Positions 12,701 to 24,439 are shown, counted from the stretch's first letter. The stretch is DNA of 64,000 nt from Pontederia crassipes (GCA_030549335.1 CM060187.1:50612203-50676202); one strand, 5' to 3'. Translations and numbers: made by a program. The notes: a model not told the origin generated them from the sequence alone.

Positions 12701-14097
12701 TATTATTATATTCTATAGTTATAAATATTTCCATGTTACAAAATGTATTGTGTGCAACTAATAGTGATGTTCAATAATTATTTAGGAAACGATCATTTAC
12801 ATCAATAGAATATATTTCATTGCAGGGAACAATACCCTATTTTTTATTATTTTTTATGTACTATATTAAATTATTTCATAATCATTGATCATACTTACGT
12901 ATACATGCATATGCATGTAGGTGTACATGTATATATAATGTATTATATTGAATTATTCCATAAAATATATGCATATTTTAAATTATATATATGCATATAT
13001 TTATATATTCGTATACATGCATGTATGCATATGTGTGTGTCTAAATTTCATAATTTTGGTCTTTTAGTTTATATTTTAGAAAAAAAACATTTTATACAAG
13101 CAATAAAATTAACGATGACAGAATATGTTTAATTATAATAAATGATAAAGTATTCAGCAGAATCTCCATTGCCAAAGCCTTGAGACTTCAACCAGTCTCA
13201 TGTAGTAGTCGTCGCCTTTTTCTTGTCGTGATCTCTCAGGTTACACAGCTGCGATGCCGCGGGTTCGTAGTCTGCAGCAGCTTCAATCACTCCGTCTTCG
13301 ACGGCGTGGGGGCGGCACAGTTCCTGAAGGCCATTGCAGACATAGCCAGAGGCCATGGACGACCCACCACGAACCCCGTCTGGTGCAGAGACGCCATTCC
13401 GAACCCGCCCAAGTTCCCGCCGGGGCCGCTGCCCTCTTTCGCCGCATTCCCCTTTGAGACAGCCGTCTTCGACCTCGGCACGGACGCCATCAACCGGGTC
13501 AAGAACCAGTACGTGAGGGAGACGGGGCAAAAGTGCAGCAGCTTCGTTGTGGCGACCGCGCTGCTCTGGCAGTGCCGTACGCGAGCGATCGACGCCCCGC
13601 ATGAGGCGGGCCCGGACGTGCGCTTCGGCTTCGCGGCGAACGCGCGCCACCTGCTGCAGGAGGTCCTCCCCGGAGGAGGAGACAACTACTACGGGAACTG
13701 CGTGTTCCCGGTGGGAATCACGGCGCCCCGAGGCGCCGTCAGGGACGCTTCCGTCGTCGAGGTCGTGAGCATGATTAGGGACGCCAAGGAGCGGCTAGCC
13801 GGAAAGTTCTTGGCCTGGATGGCCGGAGATACGGAGGAGGACCCTTACAGGGTGCCGTTGGACTACGGGACGTGCGTGGTCGCGGACTGGAACAGGGTGG
13901 GCTTCTTCGAGGTGGACTACGGATGGGGGCAGCCGATCCATGTCGTGCCTCTGAACGACGAGAGCAACTTGGTCGCGTCCTGCATCTTCCTCAGGCCTCC
14001 TGCGCCGAAACAAGGCGTCAGGCTGCTCGCACGGTGCGTGACGATGGAGCACCTGGACGCCTTGCATGAGCAAGCCAAGAAGCTCAACTTGATTTGA
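4512..14097 (+). CDS. BAHD-family acyl-CoA-dependent acyltransferase (two exons)
   Basis: Exon 1 is 4512-4958 (149 codons, ends ATGATGCAG before GTAATT). Exon 2 is 13240-14097 (285 codons plus stop, after ATCTCTCAG). The 8281-bp intron is phase 0, just before the HXXXD region, where BAHD introns commonly lie. The joined protein is about 434 residues, normal for the family. It has the catalytic motif as HSVFD (His166, Asp170) and the structural DFGWG motif as DYGWG (375-379); the N-terminal half carries the typical LSSIDR and YHPVAGRL segments. BAHD enzymes are soluble, cytosolic, and move an acyl group from a CoA thioester to an alcohol or amine. The closest style is the clade that includes benzyl-alcohol benzoyltransferases and tryptamine or taxane acyltransferases; the actual substrate cannot be read from sequence. 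Exons are very GC-rich, unlike the AT-rich intron. All key residues are present, so it may be functional if the long intron splices. Confidence 0.9.
5045..5882. mobile_element. Small TIR transposon with GC-rich core, inside BAHD intron
   Basis: The left end GGGTAAAATGATCGTGAGCA and the inverted right end GGCTAAAATGATTGTGCTGA match over about 20 bp, delimiting an 838-bp element. Both flanks are AT repeats, so a target duplication cannot be measured. The core (about 5130-5750) is GC-rich with a CT-rich lead-in and many GGCGACGAC / TCTCCC-type repeats, giving long spurious frames on both strands. No transposase is visible. The superfamily is uncertain; Mutator-like is possible. Confidence 0.65.
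6190..7215. mobile_element. Probable degraded TIR element
   Basis: The left boundary region (GGACCGGACCG followed by GGTCGAACCGGTCGG) and the right region (GGTCGGACCGGTCCGACCGG) are imperfect inverted matches around an AT-rich kilobase. GGACC/GGTCC-rich terminal motifs of this sort are seen in plant MITE families. The ends are poorly conserved and no target duplication was found. Confidence 0.35.
7220..9390. other. Retroelement-like noncoding DNA in BAHD intron
   Basis: No gene. From about 7430 to 7800 a degenerate unit with CAACCATA followed by GCTGC or GTTGC recurs about every 30-60 bp. From 8030 to 8470 a degenerate GGTC(G)AA / GAAATCCGAGTCGA motif recurs. The stretch ends with CTTGGAGTGTTACA, which on the other strand starts TGTAACACTCC, similar to the TGTAACACCC start of the solo LTR at 23804. 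It may be a minus-strand LTR; I could not find its other end. Confidence 0.4.
9712..9769 (+). repeat. (GAT)n microsatellite
   Basis: About nineteen uninterrupted GAT units inside the BAHD intron. They fall in a short open frame (9655-9849) that would read as poly-aspartate, but nothing else in that frame looks coding. Confidence 0.95.
9910..10545. mobile_element. MITE with GGG(A/G)(C/T)…TTTGG inverted ends
   Basis: The left end GGGACTATTTGGCAAC and the inverted right end GGGGTCGTTTGGAAAC are similar, and GGTTCC-rich subterminal sequence lies inside both. The element is 636 bp with an AT-rich core and no frame. It is bordered on both sides by TAT (9907-9909 and 10546-10548). The terminal style and 3-bp duplication suggest PIF/Harbinger (Tourist-like), although TAT differs from the usual TWA target. 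Confidence 0.65.
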
Positions 14098-15196
14098 TTA
14101 GTGTGTGCTAAATAGTTATATCACGTGAGTTGGAAGTTAAATAATTAATTGAAACCTGGTTTCAAGTACTAATTAGTTGAAGCACTCTTATATGAATTAT
14201 ATAACCTTTTCTTTCTCTCGTTTCCATGTTGATAAGAGAATTCAGAATCAATTTTAGCCAATTCAGAATAGCTCAGTTAGTCACTGTCATCAACCAACAT
14301 GACGTGGCTGTGAGATGGATTATTAAAATGCAGAGTTTTGAAGATGCTTCCGTATGATCGATATTGTGTTTAAATTTTTTGAGTACACCTTGACACTTTT
14401 AAAATTTATATATTATAATCTTAACGTTATTCGTCGTTCATTATGCACGGGATCTCTCATAAAAGCTCTATTAAGGTTTGAACTTAGATAGTTATGCTTA
14501 TTTTATGGATAAAACTCTAATATTTTTTGGGTAATAGGAGTATACTCCTCAAAATTGAACTGCAATCAACAGCTTTAAACTTGAGCCGTTCAAAATCTTG
14601 ATCAAAACATACAAGAAGAAAATAAACCCATATGTAAAAAAAAAGGAAAGGGAGATCTGTATGGGCATGGCGACAAGTTTTTGGGATAGAAATAGAAACA
14701 TGTAAAAAATAATAACAAAGTAAAAAAATGTGGGCCTTCCATTTAAATCCAACGGTCATCATCGGTACTGTATTTTACAGCTCAAAACCTGAGTTGTACA
14801 TTCATTGACCCCATATTTTTTACGACCGTGTATTTTTATGTGCAATTTTTGTTTTATATAATTAAATATATATAAACATATATGTGCATATATATATAAA
14901 CATATTCATCTAAATAAGACTATCTTTTACGTTATCCAAATATAATTAATTCTCCACTTATATTTTTTTCGTACTCTCTTTTCACTCAGCACCTTCATGA
15001 ATCTCTAATCAAACATAAAGTATGTTTTTAAAACTTATTTTAAAAGCTTGTTTTTTATATATAAAAATTGGCTGTGATGGAGGTTCATTTTTTATACTTT
15101 TTGAAAAATTGAAGAACCACTCTGACCTTCCAGCATTCGGAGTTATTATTAATAACTATAAAGGTGTAAGCTTTGTCCATAGTATATAGCTTGCTA

Positions 15197-15703
15197 TAGG
15201 GGTATTCATAAGTCGGGTTCGATCCGACCCCACTCCGAACCTTATCCGTCCGATTTTGATCGGGTTAGGTCAAATCATCCGTCTTTGAAGGGATGGATCC
15301 GATCCAATCCGACCTGGTTCGGGTAGAGTCAGATGGTCGGTTTACTGAACCACCATTTTTTTTAATTTTTTCCTTGTCTTTTCTATTATTTAATATAAAA
15401 AATATGATATAATATTTATTTTAAAAGCATATCATAATTTTTTTAAATATTTATATATTATTTTACACATTTAAAATATTTTATTTTAATATTTTTATTT
15501 TTTTTTAATACAAAACATAGGTTGAAAACTTAAAAAATAAAAAAAAGTCGGGTCGAAAAATTTTGACCCGTACCCGACCCGAACCGAGGTCGAGTTGAGA
15601 TCAGGTCAGGTCGAATCGAGTCCAACTCGACCCGACCCAAATTAATTTGGGTTAGATCGGGTCATCGAGTTCGCGAGTCAACCTGACCTGCTGAACACCT
15701 CTA
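15197..15703. mobile_element. hAT-type MITE
   Basis: The left end TAGGGGTATTCA and inverted right end TAGAGGTGTTCA flank 507 bp. An 8-bp near-identical direct repeat borders it (GCTTGCTA at 15189-15196, GCTTGCTC at 15704-15711), the target duplication length of hAT elements. Both subterminal parts are rich in CGGGT / GACCCGA motifs, as in common plant hAT MITEs. There is no coding capacity. Confidence 0.85.
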
Positions 15704-16674
15704 GCTTGCTCTGATAATAAGACAATATATGTCAGTTTTTATAAAAGTATCCAAAATAATAGAATAAAGATTCATATTTATTATATTTTAATTAATTTGT
15801 GTCAATAATACATTATACCTCTCTTTTTTCCTCTGTGGACCATCGTCCATATCAAAAAAACAAAGTCAATTGTTCAACCTGCATGTTGGAAGGTTAGTTC
15901 ATCATTGAATTCAATTAATTTGATAAAGTGATTTCGAGTTATGTATACAGTGGCAAATGAAATTTTTAACTAAAATTGTTTACATTCATATGAATTCAAG
16001 TTTGATACCTTATTTAAGTGAAGAGAAATACCTTATCACTCAGCCCTAACTCCACTCCGTGTGGTGCATTGGACCTCTTTTGATCGGTGAAAATATTTAA
16101 GCGAGCATAAGTTTCTCATCATTTAATCTCAAGTTTCATTGGTCAGCCAACTTTTTTTAGATTAAGGATGCTTAGCATCTGCACTTACGGATTATAGTCG
16201 TTCTATAAATAATAAATTTATAATGATTGCAAACCTTTTGTAAGATCACTTTAAAAAAATCTAAAAGTTACCATGGATCTATAAATGCACGATATTCTCT
16301 GGTCTATTTACTTTGATTTTTTTTTTGGATGAAATGCAGCCCACATACGACCTTATCCTTTTGCCCTTATCCCACTATCAATCAAGCCTGAGCAATTGTG
16401 GTCTTGTGGGCTCTCTCTCTTTGACAAAATTAATATATTAATTAGTAATTAACAATTTGACTACGGAATAGTGATATAATTATTAACGAATAACATACTA
16501 GGTTTTTTCGAGGATAAAAACATGTTTTTTCATACATTTTCATGTTAAAGTTATTTGAAACTTTAAACTAAAAATCAAACTGAATTAATAGAAATAAACT
16601 CATAAATTAGTAGATTGAGGATAAAAAGTGATATTGGTCGGGTCATTCTTGTTCCAATCTACCAGATCCCTAAC

Positions 16675-16791
16675 CGTGATATTGGACCAATTCTGACCAC
16701 CAAATTCACTTGGTCAATCAGAGCCGATGAGCTCGTGATATTGGACCAATTCTGACCACCAAATTCACTTGGTCAATCAGAGCCGATGAGC
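16675..16791 (+). repeat. 59-bp tandem duplication
   Basis: Two essentially identical head-to-tail copies of a 59-bp unit begin CGTGATATTGG at 16675 and at 16734. They lie about 500 bp downstream of the CENP-C stop codon, in its 3' flank. No function is evident. Confidence 0.9.
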
Positions 16792-17300
16792 ACGAGAAGA
16801 ACATGTATTCTACGGTCGCGAACTTGATTTTTGGAGATGAAAGAGATAAGTTTTCAAGAGAGAAGGGTCGAAACACAAACTATAAGAAGAGAAAGCTGGA
16901 AATTAGACAGAATTAATTCACACATAACAGCACTTTTACAAACATGTTGTAACAAAATAGTTTATGCATGAGGTTTATTTTAAATAAAAATTAAAAAGAA
17001 ATTAGTGTGCTAACAAAAAATATTAAAGAAGATATTAGTCACGGAAATGAGACATGGAAAGTGAAATATGGTCCAAAAGCTTGTTCAGTCCAAGAACAGA
17101 GCGATGCAGATTTTCTAAAACCAGTTGAGTGTCGTTATGAAATTTCAATTTAATTTGTAATACACTGCCTCCGAGAAACAAAACGTATTGGAAGTACAAG
17201 GGAAAAACTTGAAAAGTAAACCTCAAAACTTTCCAAGAGCGCTTTGCATTTAACATCAAGGTGATGCAAATTGTGACATAAGGCATCAAATACAAGTACG

Positions 17301-20300
17301 TCAGTTTGCTGCTTGGGCGACGAGATCTGCATACACATCAGAGACAAACGACTTCACTTTGAGCGCTTGTTTTTTACCTTCCTGACCAGAGGAAGAACAT
17401 TTAACACCGATCACCGTGGCCAAACCTGACAATGACATCATCTTAATCGATAAGTTATCTTGTGGATTGATGCCTCAAAGCTTCAAATACCAAAACAGAT
17501 TAACTAGAAAGAGAACAAGAATGTTAGATCTTTCAAAGAATCCGGATCAGACGATTAAATTCATATAAGGATTTTCTTCAAGGGTGAGTATTATTTAAAT
17601 GGACATTATTTTAGAGGAATATTCAATGAATAATTTACGGGCACTGGCTCAAATGATACTTGTTTGGGTTCCATTTTAGAATATGTGAAGTAATAATCCC
17701 GGCAAATACACAGGTGGGAATGATGCTCTCTACTCGAAACGAATTAGTTAGATAGTAATTAACTTCAGAATATATCCAAAAAACACCGGATAAGAAGGGA
17801 AAAAAAAAGCTTTGATGGATGATCTAAAATCCTAAAAGAAACTGTAGCCTATAAGAAGAGTCCAAATGACATACAAGCAACTCAGAATCTCATTATTTAT
17901 GTTTTTTAGGGCATCTCACTATGTATGTTCTGCCTGTATCAAGGGAATATTGGATTTCATGGAATCAGCTCGGTGATTTAGTTCATCAGTTCATAGACCT
18001 TTTGTACGAGTCAAGTGACTTCACGTTAATTTTTTAAACTAAAGTTGCTATTAACATTTTAAGCATACATGGGCGTGTAGGAGCTATAGATGATCAGTGC
18101 CAGTGCAATCATATTTGATATATGTATACAACAATATAGGTTGGGACATACACTTCGTCAAAAAAAGTACATTAACCACTTAATTCAACCTGTAAAATGA
18201 TGTTATTAACATCTAGATTCTTATATTTTTAATGAATATTTTTTTTTTGAAAATAAAGAATGAATTTATTGAACAGGCAATGATTACTTACTCTCATGTA
18301 TGCGGCCATATAAAAATCTTTCCCCGCGCCAAAACTCCAGAGGTCTTGATCTAATTCTTGTGCTTCGTCTAACACCACACTGCCATGTCAAACCATCACC
18401 TGAAAGTAGAAAACCAAGCCAACGATGCGATCAACAAATGCATCAGAAATGGGTCATAGGTGATAAAATTCTGTCCATTGTTTCAACATATATAAACCTG
18501 CAAGACTTTGCCTCTTTGATTTCAACTGTTCTTTAAACGGTTTCCATTTCCTTCCTTTATTTTGAGAGAAACTCTGAGGTCTATGCACCTGATACAACAA
18601 TTTTTCATACTTCATCATTCTTGAATGATACAACAATTTTTCATACTTCATCATTCTTGAATTACTAGTTCTACAGATTACCCCCGTCAAACGCATGAAA
18701 TAAGATATGCAGAAAATGTTATCAATATGCTTAGAGTTTTTTTTATTAAGCAAGGTGAAATAATATAAATATTTGAAAGGATAAAATAAGCAAACCTCAT
18801 CATTCTCGCCTTGCAAGATGCTTGTATTCACTGACTGCCCATCAGTTGATGGAGGCAATGAAGTAGATGGGTATGAGTAAACTGTAAAATGGATCAAACT
18901 TGGAATGAAAGTTATTACAGTTTCACCAAACAAAAATGTTTTCTCAGCTGAAGCAAGAGTGGTTTAACAGGATATGAAAGATTCAGACAGAACATGGTAC
19001 TCTTTGACTAGAACATAATATTTACATAAATCAACAAAGTTAAATTGTTCAGACTCGTTATGTCAAACAAAAACATGAGGGACCTCTCCAAAAGATAAAT
19101 AACCGTGAGTAAGAGAGGAACCCAAGAAAAATTTTGCTTCTGCGGGACACAATCTTCAAAGTTTGTAATGAGACTTCCAATAAACACCCCAAATATATCC
19201 CATAAACTTAGAGTCCAAAAGTCTCTACCAATGTTGTGCAGTTGCAAGCTTCTTACACTCCGAACTGCAGCCACAAGTGGAACTTACCTATCTAGCAGAT
19301 GATCATGCACACCATATGCAGGTGCAAACTTAAGGTGCCAAGATTTATTCAGTCAACATAAAAAAATTAGCAGTGTAGAAAATTTTACCATGAAGGAACC
19401 TTTTTAGTCATACAGTAAACCAGGTGCAAATAACCATATAACCTATTATAGATCACCGAAAGAAAAAAGAATAGAAAAATTTATTCAGGTAGTGCCAGGG
19501 AAATCCTTTATTAATAAGTAACAAGCTTTCACTGAAAAGAAAAAGAAAATAAAAAGCAAAAGGAAATCAAAGAAAGGAATTTCTGCTTTGGCATTCAGAC
19601 CTGCTGGTGCTTCGTCTTCCCCCACGACAGTTACCTGAAAGTATATCCTACAATAAGCGTGTTGTAATATTTAAATTTAAAATAGAAACATTCATTTTAT
19701 CATTTCAAAAAGAAAAACATTCACTTTATCCTTGCCTCATCTTGCAAGTGACTGTGGCTTAAGCTAGCATCATCATCACTTCTCAAACTGCTATGATCAG
19801 CTGGAAATTGATGATCTACGGTTGTTAAATTTTCCATCATATTGATCTTGCAACGAGTAGAAGTTGGATACTCAATTTCAGGACATAAATCATTGGAGTT
19901 TACATTATGCATATCAAGGCATGAACTAGCATTAACATCACTTCTAATACTGCTATTTTCTGTGCTTGTTAAATTTGTTGCCATATTGATCTGACAACAA
20001 CCAGAAATCCGAAACTCAACTTCAGGACAAGAATCCTTAGAGATTGCATTATCCAAATTCATGTCATCGCCCTGAACATAAAAAATGAAGAGTAATTTAT
20101 ATGTAGGATGCATGTATGGAATTGACACCAAATTATGATTACTTGCCTCGTCTTCTAGCTGATGAAAGACATTAGTGACATTGTCAACAAAGGTTTGACT
20201 CTGCTCTGTGTTCTTTTTGTTCAAGCAATGTGAATCATCAGTTAACTTTTCCACTGTTTCAGAATTACCACCAACAATTTCCTCAGCACCAGTATGTGGG

Positions 20301-22487
20301 GTCAACAACTTATCCAGTGGAGTCGATATTTCATAATGGATATTTGTAAAATCGCAAGATAAAATAGAGTGTTTGTCGTTGCTGCCACTAGGGTCACATT
20401 CCAAATCATTAGGAGACAGGTGGTATAAATCTGGTGAATGATCTTTCAGTGAAATTTGCTTATATAAGGCTGAAATTGCAGCACGTGGACTTCTTGCTTG
20501 AAATGTTGAAGCTTGTGGTAGTCGGCACATGCTTAATCTATTTTGTTTTGTTTTGGTGGATGCCTTAGGTTCGATCAGTTTAGCTGTCAATTCTGGAAGA
20601 TGTATCTTGCCCACATCAATTGACTTGATATGAAGACTCTTTCGCAACAAGGCTTCTTCTTCACCTTCACCCAATTCTTTGAATGAACACAATAAATTGT
20701 CTAGAAGGGCATTTACATCATTCTCCTTATTATCATCTGGATCCATGCAATGATAAACAACATATTCAGAAACCCATTGCAACAGTGAATAAACATTGCA
20801 CCATATAAATCTAACCTCCTCTTTCTGTAGGGTCTACAGGTAGACCAGATGTATTGGTGGATTGTTCAGCAGTATCATGGCATAAAATATCATTCGGCAT
20901 CTTGACTGAACTAGATCCACTATCAGGAACTATTTCTTGTGATGTCTTACAGGACTCAGGAGCAGCTTCTGTAACTGAAAAACGATGCTTGTAGCTAGCA
21001 GTTTTTCTGACAGCAATGAAATTAATTTTCACATGAAACTTCCATAATGATGTGTCAGCTCAAAATGACTTCCTTTTCACACTAAAGATTCATACGTGGA
21101 GCGGAAATCTTGGAAAATTTAAAATTTCTACCATGTTATTGTCATTATCAAACTCTCATCTTTGTTCGTTTTGTAGCTTGAGTGCATGAAGAAAATATAT
21201 TCACTATTATCCGAACCTACCAGATGAACATGTCAACCAAATTATCATCTATGGTGGAGGAACCAGAATCATCTGTATGTCCTTCCATTAGAAAATGCAT
21301 ACAGATCATAATTCCATGTCTTATAATTTGAATATTAATGTTTACTAACATTCAATAGATAAGGAACTTCTGATAGTAGCTAAGGGAACACAACGTTCAA
21401 AAATTGCTGGTGGCACTAGATTCATCAAATTCTCCTCATGACTTTTTAACTTATTTCCAAGAGTGCACTATCGAGATATTTGTAAAACTGCAAGATAAAA
21501 TAGAGTGTTCGTCGTTACTATGATGAGATATAGTCTCTGAGGATAGAACAGATACCCAAGAAGTCCAGGACGACGTTGAGAAAATTTCTTCTGATCATTC
21601 TGAACTGGATCTATTGGAACGTCGCCCCTTAACTTCTTTAATTCTTTTTCAGCATCTATAATACAAAAGATTGAAGAGAAAAACAACATGATGTGATAAT
21701 CAAATTAAAGAACTATATGGAAAAAAACAGTTTGCAGATAATATTGTGCACGAGGTTGGGTAGCCAAGTGGATGTGCAAGAACATACTCTCAAGTTGCTC
21801 AAAAACCAAAAAGTACTCCTCCGGATCTTCTATGTGCTCTATCTGGGAACTGAAAACTACATCTGACGTCGAATCCCTACCTCCAATAATAACATATTTT
21901 ATAAGCACGATAGAAGATAATTCATCACCACTAAAATAGTAGGATTTTACCAAAAATATAAACTTCCTGTTTTGTTGGTCAAACCAAATCAGAAACATCA
22001 AACTAAGAGCAGGGGCACAAAGTAGCGACACACACGTTGGGGCCACAGATTTCAGAGAAAACTGAGCTCGTTTCCGGCCCAGCGCCGGCCTCCGTCCTTG
22101 CTGGCGACCCGTACGCTCGTCAGGGGCCACAGCCTTGCCATTCTCCGGCAATCCATCACCGCACTGAAGGTTTTTGTCGACCGCCTTCGCCTGCTCCAGG
22201 ATATCATTGGAGCTTTCCCCATCCTGCGCACCGAAATCGTAACGAAAACACCATCAATGGCACACCCGAAAGCGTAATTATTAAAGCCGGTTTAAATCAA
22301 AGTAGCATCATCTAAGGTTTGGAAGATGAACCATGGACTTGAGGAAGCATTTAACTAATTCCACTTCGTGCGCCTGAGACGATGGAGGGGGCTCGCGAAG
22401 CGGCGGCGCGCCTAGAGTTTGGGGGAGGAGAGAAAGGACGGATGCGCCGGTGAACGGGTCGTCAGACTGCCGGAGATCAACCTCCAT
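17301..22487 (-). CDS. CENPC: Centromere protein C (inner-kinetochore CENP-C)
   Basis: Exons in transcription order: 22487-22332, 22223-22036, 21876-21788, 21655-21556, 21006-20816, 20736-20147, 20071-19736, 19634-19601, 18881-18796, 18588-18498, 18399-18292, 17425-17301. All joins keep phase and give about 697 residues, close to the roughly 700 usual in plants. The N terminus ([12 protein letters not shown]), two arginine-rich blocks ([19 protein letters not shown]) and a [10 protein letters not shown] segment match plant CENP-C order. The diagnostic CENP-C motif, [14 protein letters not shown], is in the penultimate exon, preceded by KRQSLAG. The last exon (ATVIGVK…KVKSFVSD) is the C-terminal cupin-like tail. 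CENP-C binds CENH3 nucleosomes and links them to the outer kinetochore. The introns after exons 6 and 7 use GC donors (GAG|GCAAGT, GAG|GCAAGG). Exon 7 is an internal repeat. An extra exon between 19600 and 18882 cannot be excluded. Confidence 0.92.
18591..18662 (-). repeat. 36-bp tandem duplication abutting a CENP-C splice acceptor
   Basis: Two identical 36-bp units lie head to tail in the intron just before the exon 18588-18498. The acceptor CAG falls at the exon-side border of the inner copy (CAG at 18591-18589). The outer copy lacks the AGG junction, so it does not supply a second acceptor. Confidence 0.9.
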
Positions 22488-23803
22488 TATCGGAGGACCT
22501 CGTAGAAGCAAGAAGGAGATGGACTTGGGCGGGTTTCCAAAAGATTGAAGCGCAAGGTGACGACGGGAACGAAAGTGAGCTCAAGGCTCCAACATTGAAA
22601 TCGTTAATGGGCTTTGTACGCTTTAAAGGAGCCCAACAACCCATTTTAAAGCCTTCAAGGGCAACATGACGATATGGGCTTTCTATTCAAATACGGATGA
22701 TTCTATCGATTAAATGTCAGCCGTTCGAACTATTACTGATCGAATCAGAGCCGTCGGTTGAGTACTTCAGAAATATATAGAAAACTCACGAAATAATAGG
22801 AATAAGTTTGTTAATTTTCGTTTTTATAGTAATATACTTGTAAACTACAATCTCACTTTTCTTAAATTTTTTTCCATTCAACGTATTATCAGCTTTATTT
22901 GTTTAATCATATTATAATTTTAGAAAATATTCCGCTATAAAAGGCTGTAATTTTATTAAACTCATTTGCTGAATAAATAAGCATCCTTCTTTTATCTCAA
23001 GAGTTATTTTTTTAGCTTCTAAAAAAATTGTTCAACATTAAGCCGCAAGAGTAATTGAGGAATATAAACTTTCGTGTCGTGTTTGCATGGATTGAACCCA
23101 TATTGTGCCGTGCCAAAATATATTTGGCCCGGCCGTGTCAGACCATGATAAGTCATGCGTTATTTTTTTTTTCTTTTTTGCTTAGCTGGTTAATAATAGT
23201 ATAAATAAATTAGGATAATCAACTTATATATAAGTCAATTTTAGTAATACGTCAATTTTTATAGATAATGTGCACATACTAACATTTTTTTAGTCAAGAT
23301 GTATATGTATAACTTATTTTAGAAATTTGATTTATATGTATTTATTTATAAATCTATACCAACATTGAACTCATAGTATAGTACTATTTTAATGATAAAA
23401 GTAACTAAGTGAGCAAGTTACATGATAAATTAATAATTGTAAATACTGAGTTATTTTCAATGTGGAACTCTGATAGTGTCTAGTGCCCAATAGTTACATA
23501 ATGATATTTAAAGAAAACTATTTTATATTGATTAAATATTTAGTTGTGTCTATATTGAGTTTAATGCATGTTTGAAGGAATCGATTCACTCATCAAACAA
23601 TCCAAATGGTAAGTGATTAAGTAATTTTACTTAAGTATATCCACTTATATGAATTGTTGATGAAAGAATCGACGCTTAGAAAGTAATCAATATCTCTCCA
23701 AATCATAGAATGCCTCGAAGACATGTAAATCCATGTATATTATAATTCATATCACATGTGTATTAATTAATTATTCTAACAACGACTAATGATAAATAAT
23801 ATA
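22488..23803. other. CENP-C upstream region and AT-rich spacer
   Basis: About 70-100 bp upstream of the CENP-C ATG is moderately GC-rich and probably holds the 5' untranslated region and core promoter. From about 22780 onward the sequence is AT-rich with no recognisable gene up to the solo LTR. No clear TATA box was assigned. Confidence 0.4.
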
Positions 23804-24439
23804 TGTAACACCCGAAAAAATATATGATAAATGAATAATAAAGTCAAGTTGTAAAACCAACCACCATAGCCCATTATTGAGCCCAATTGCATGGTAGGCC
23901 CAAGATCTAGTCTATAAAAGCGTTATTGTCCTAAAACTCATCTTATCCTCTCATTACCTTTCTCTCACTTCTCTCTCTTCTCTCCCAAGTACACTCCATC
24001 CTGCAAGAGCAAAGGGAGCTCTAGCAAGGTTCTTCTTCATTTCTGCACCATTTCGTTTTCAACGACATTCTCTTATCTTCTTCTCCAATCGTTGCTTCAT
24101 AGGTGGAGAACGACAAGGGGTGGACAACCGTCGGTGATCCGACGGTTTTCAAGCAAGGATCAACCACGAAAAAAATAGGTGAATCTAAAATTCCTCTGCA
24201 TAACGTAAATAACATTAGGGTAGAATTATAGATGTTCATCTTGGAATGTGTTCTTGATTGATGAAAGAAAATATAAAAGGAATTGATTGATTGTATTCTT
24301 GTTTGATCCCTGATTTGTGAATCTCTGTAATTATGGATGTGTTTGTATCATTGCTCCTTGTTTAGATTACTGTTTGTGAGTTGTGAATGCATTTAGGATT
24401 GGAAATCCATGCATTTTAGTCCTCTGCATTGTTTATGTT

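Larger units (their letters stand above)
14098..17300. other. Intergenic region between BAHD and CENP-C genes
   Basis: These two genes converge here, with the BAHD stop at 14097 and the CENP-C stop at 17301. Apart from the hAT MITE (15197-15703) and a short tandem duplication (16675-16790), the region is AT-rich DNA without recognisable coding sequence. AT microsatellite-like tracts occur near 14860-14900. Confidence 0.6.

Noticed and set aside
13180..14097. BAHD C-terminal frame as a separate gene starting at 13180
   Set aside because: The first 20 codons precede a good splice acceptor at 13239, and the N-terminal half is supplied in phase by 4512-4958.
18454..18933. 159-codon minus frame as a single protein
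   Set aside because: It is two CENP-C exons (18881-18796 and 18588-18498) with an open intron between.
19264..19305. Possible extra CENP-C exon on the minus strand (before GTAAGT, after TTAAG)
   Set aside because: Good donor, but its phases (0 in, 2 out) do not fit either neighbour, whereas exon 8 joins exon 9 directly in phase.
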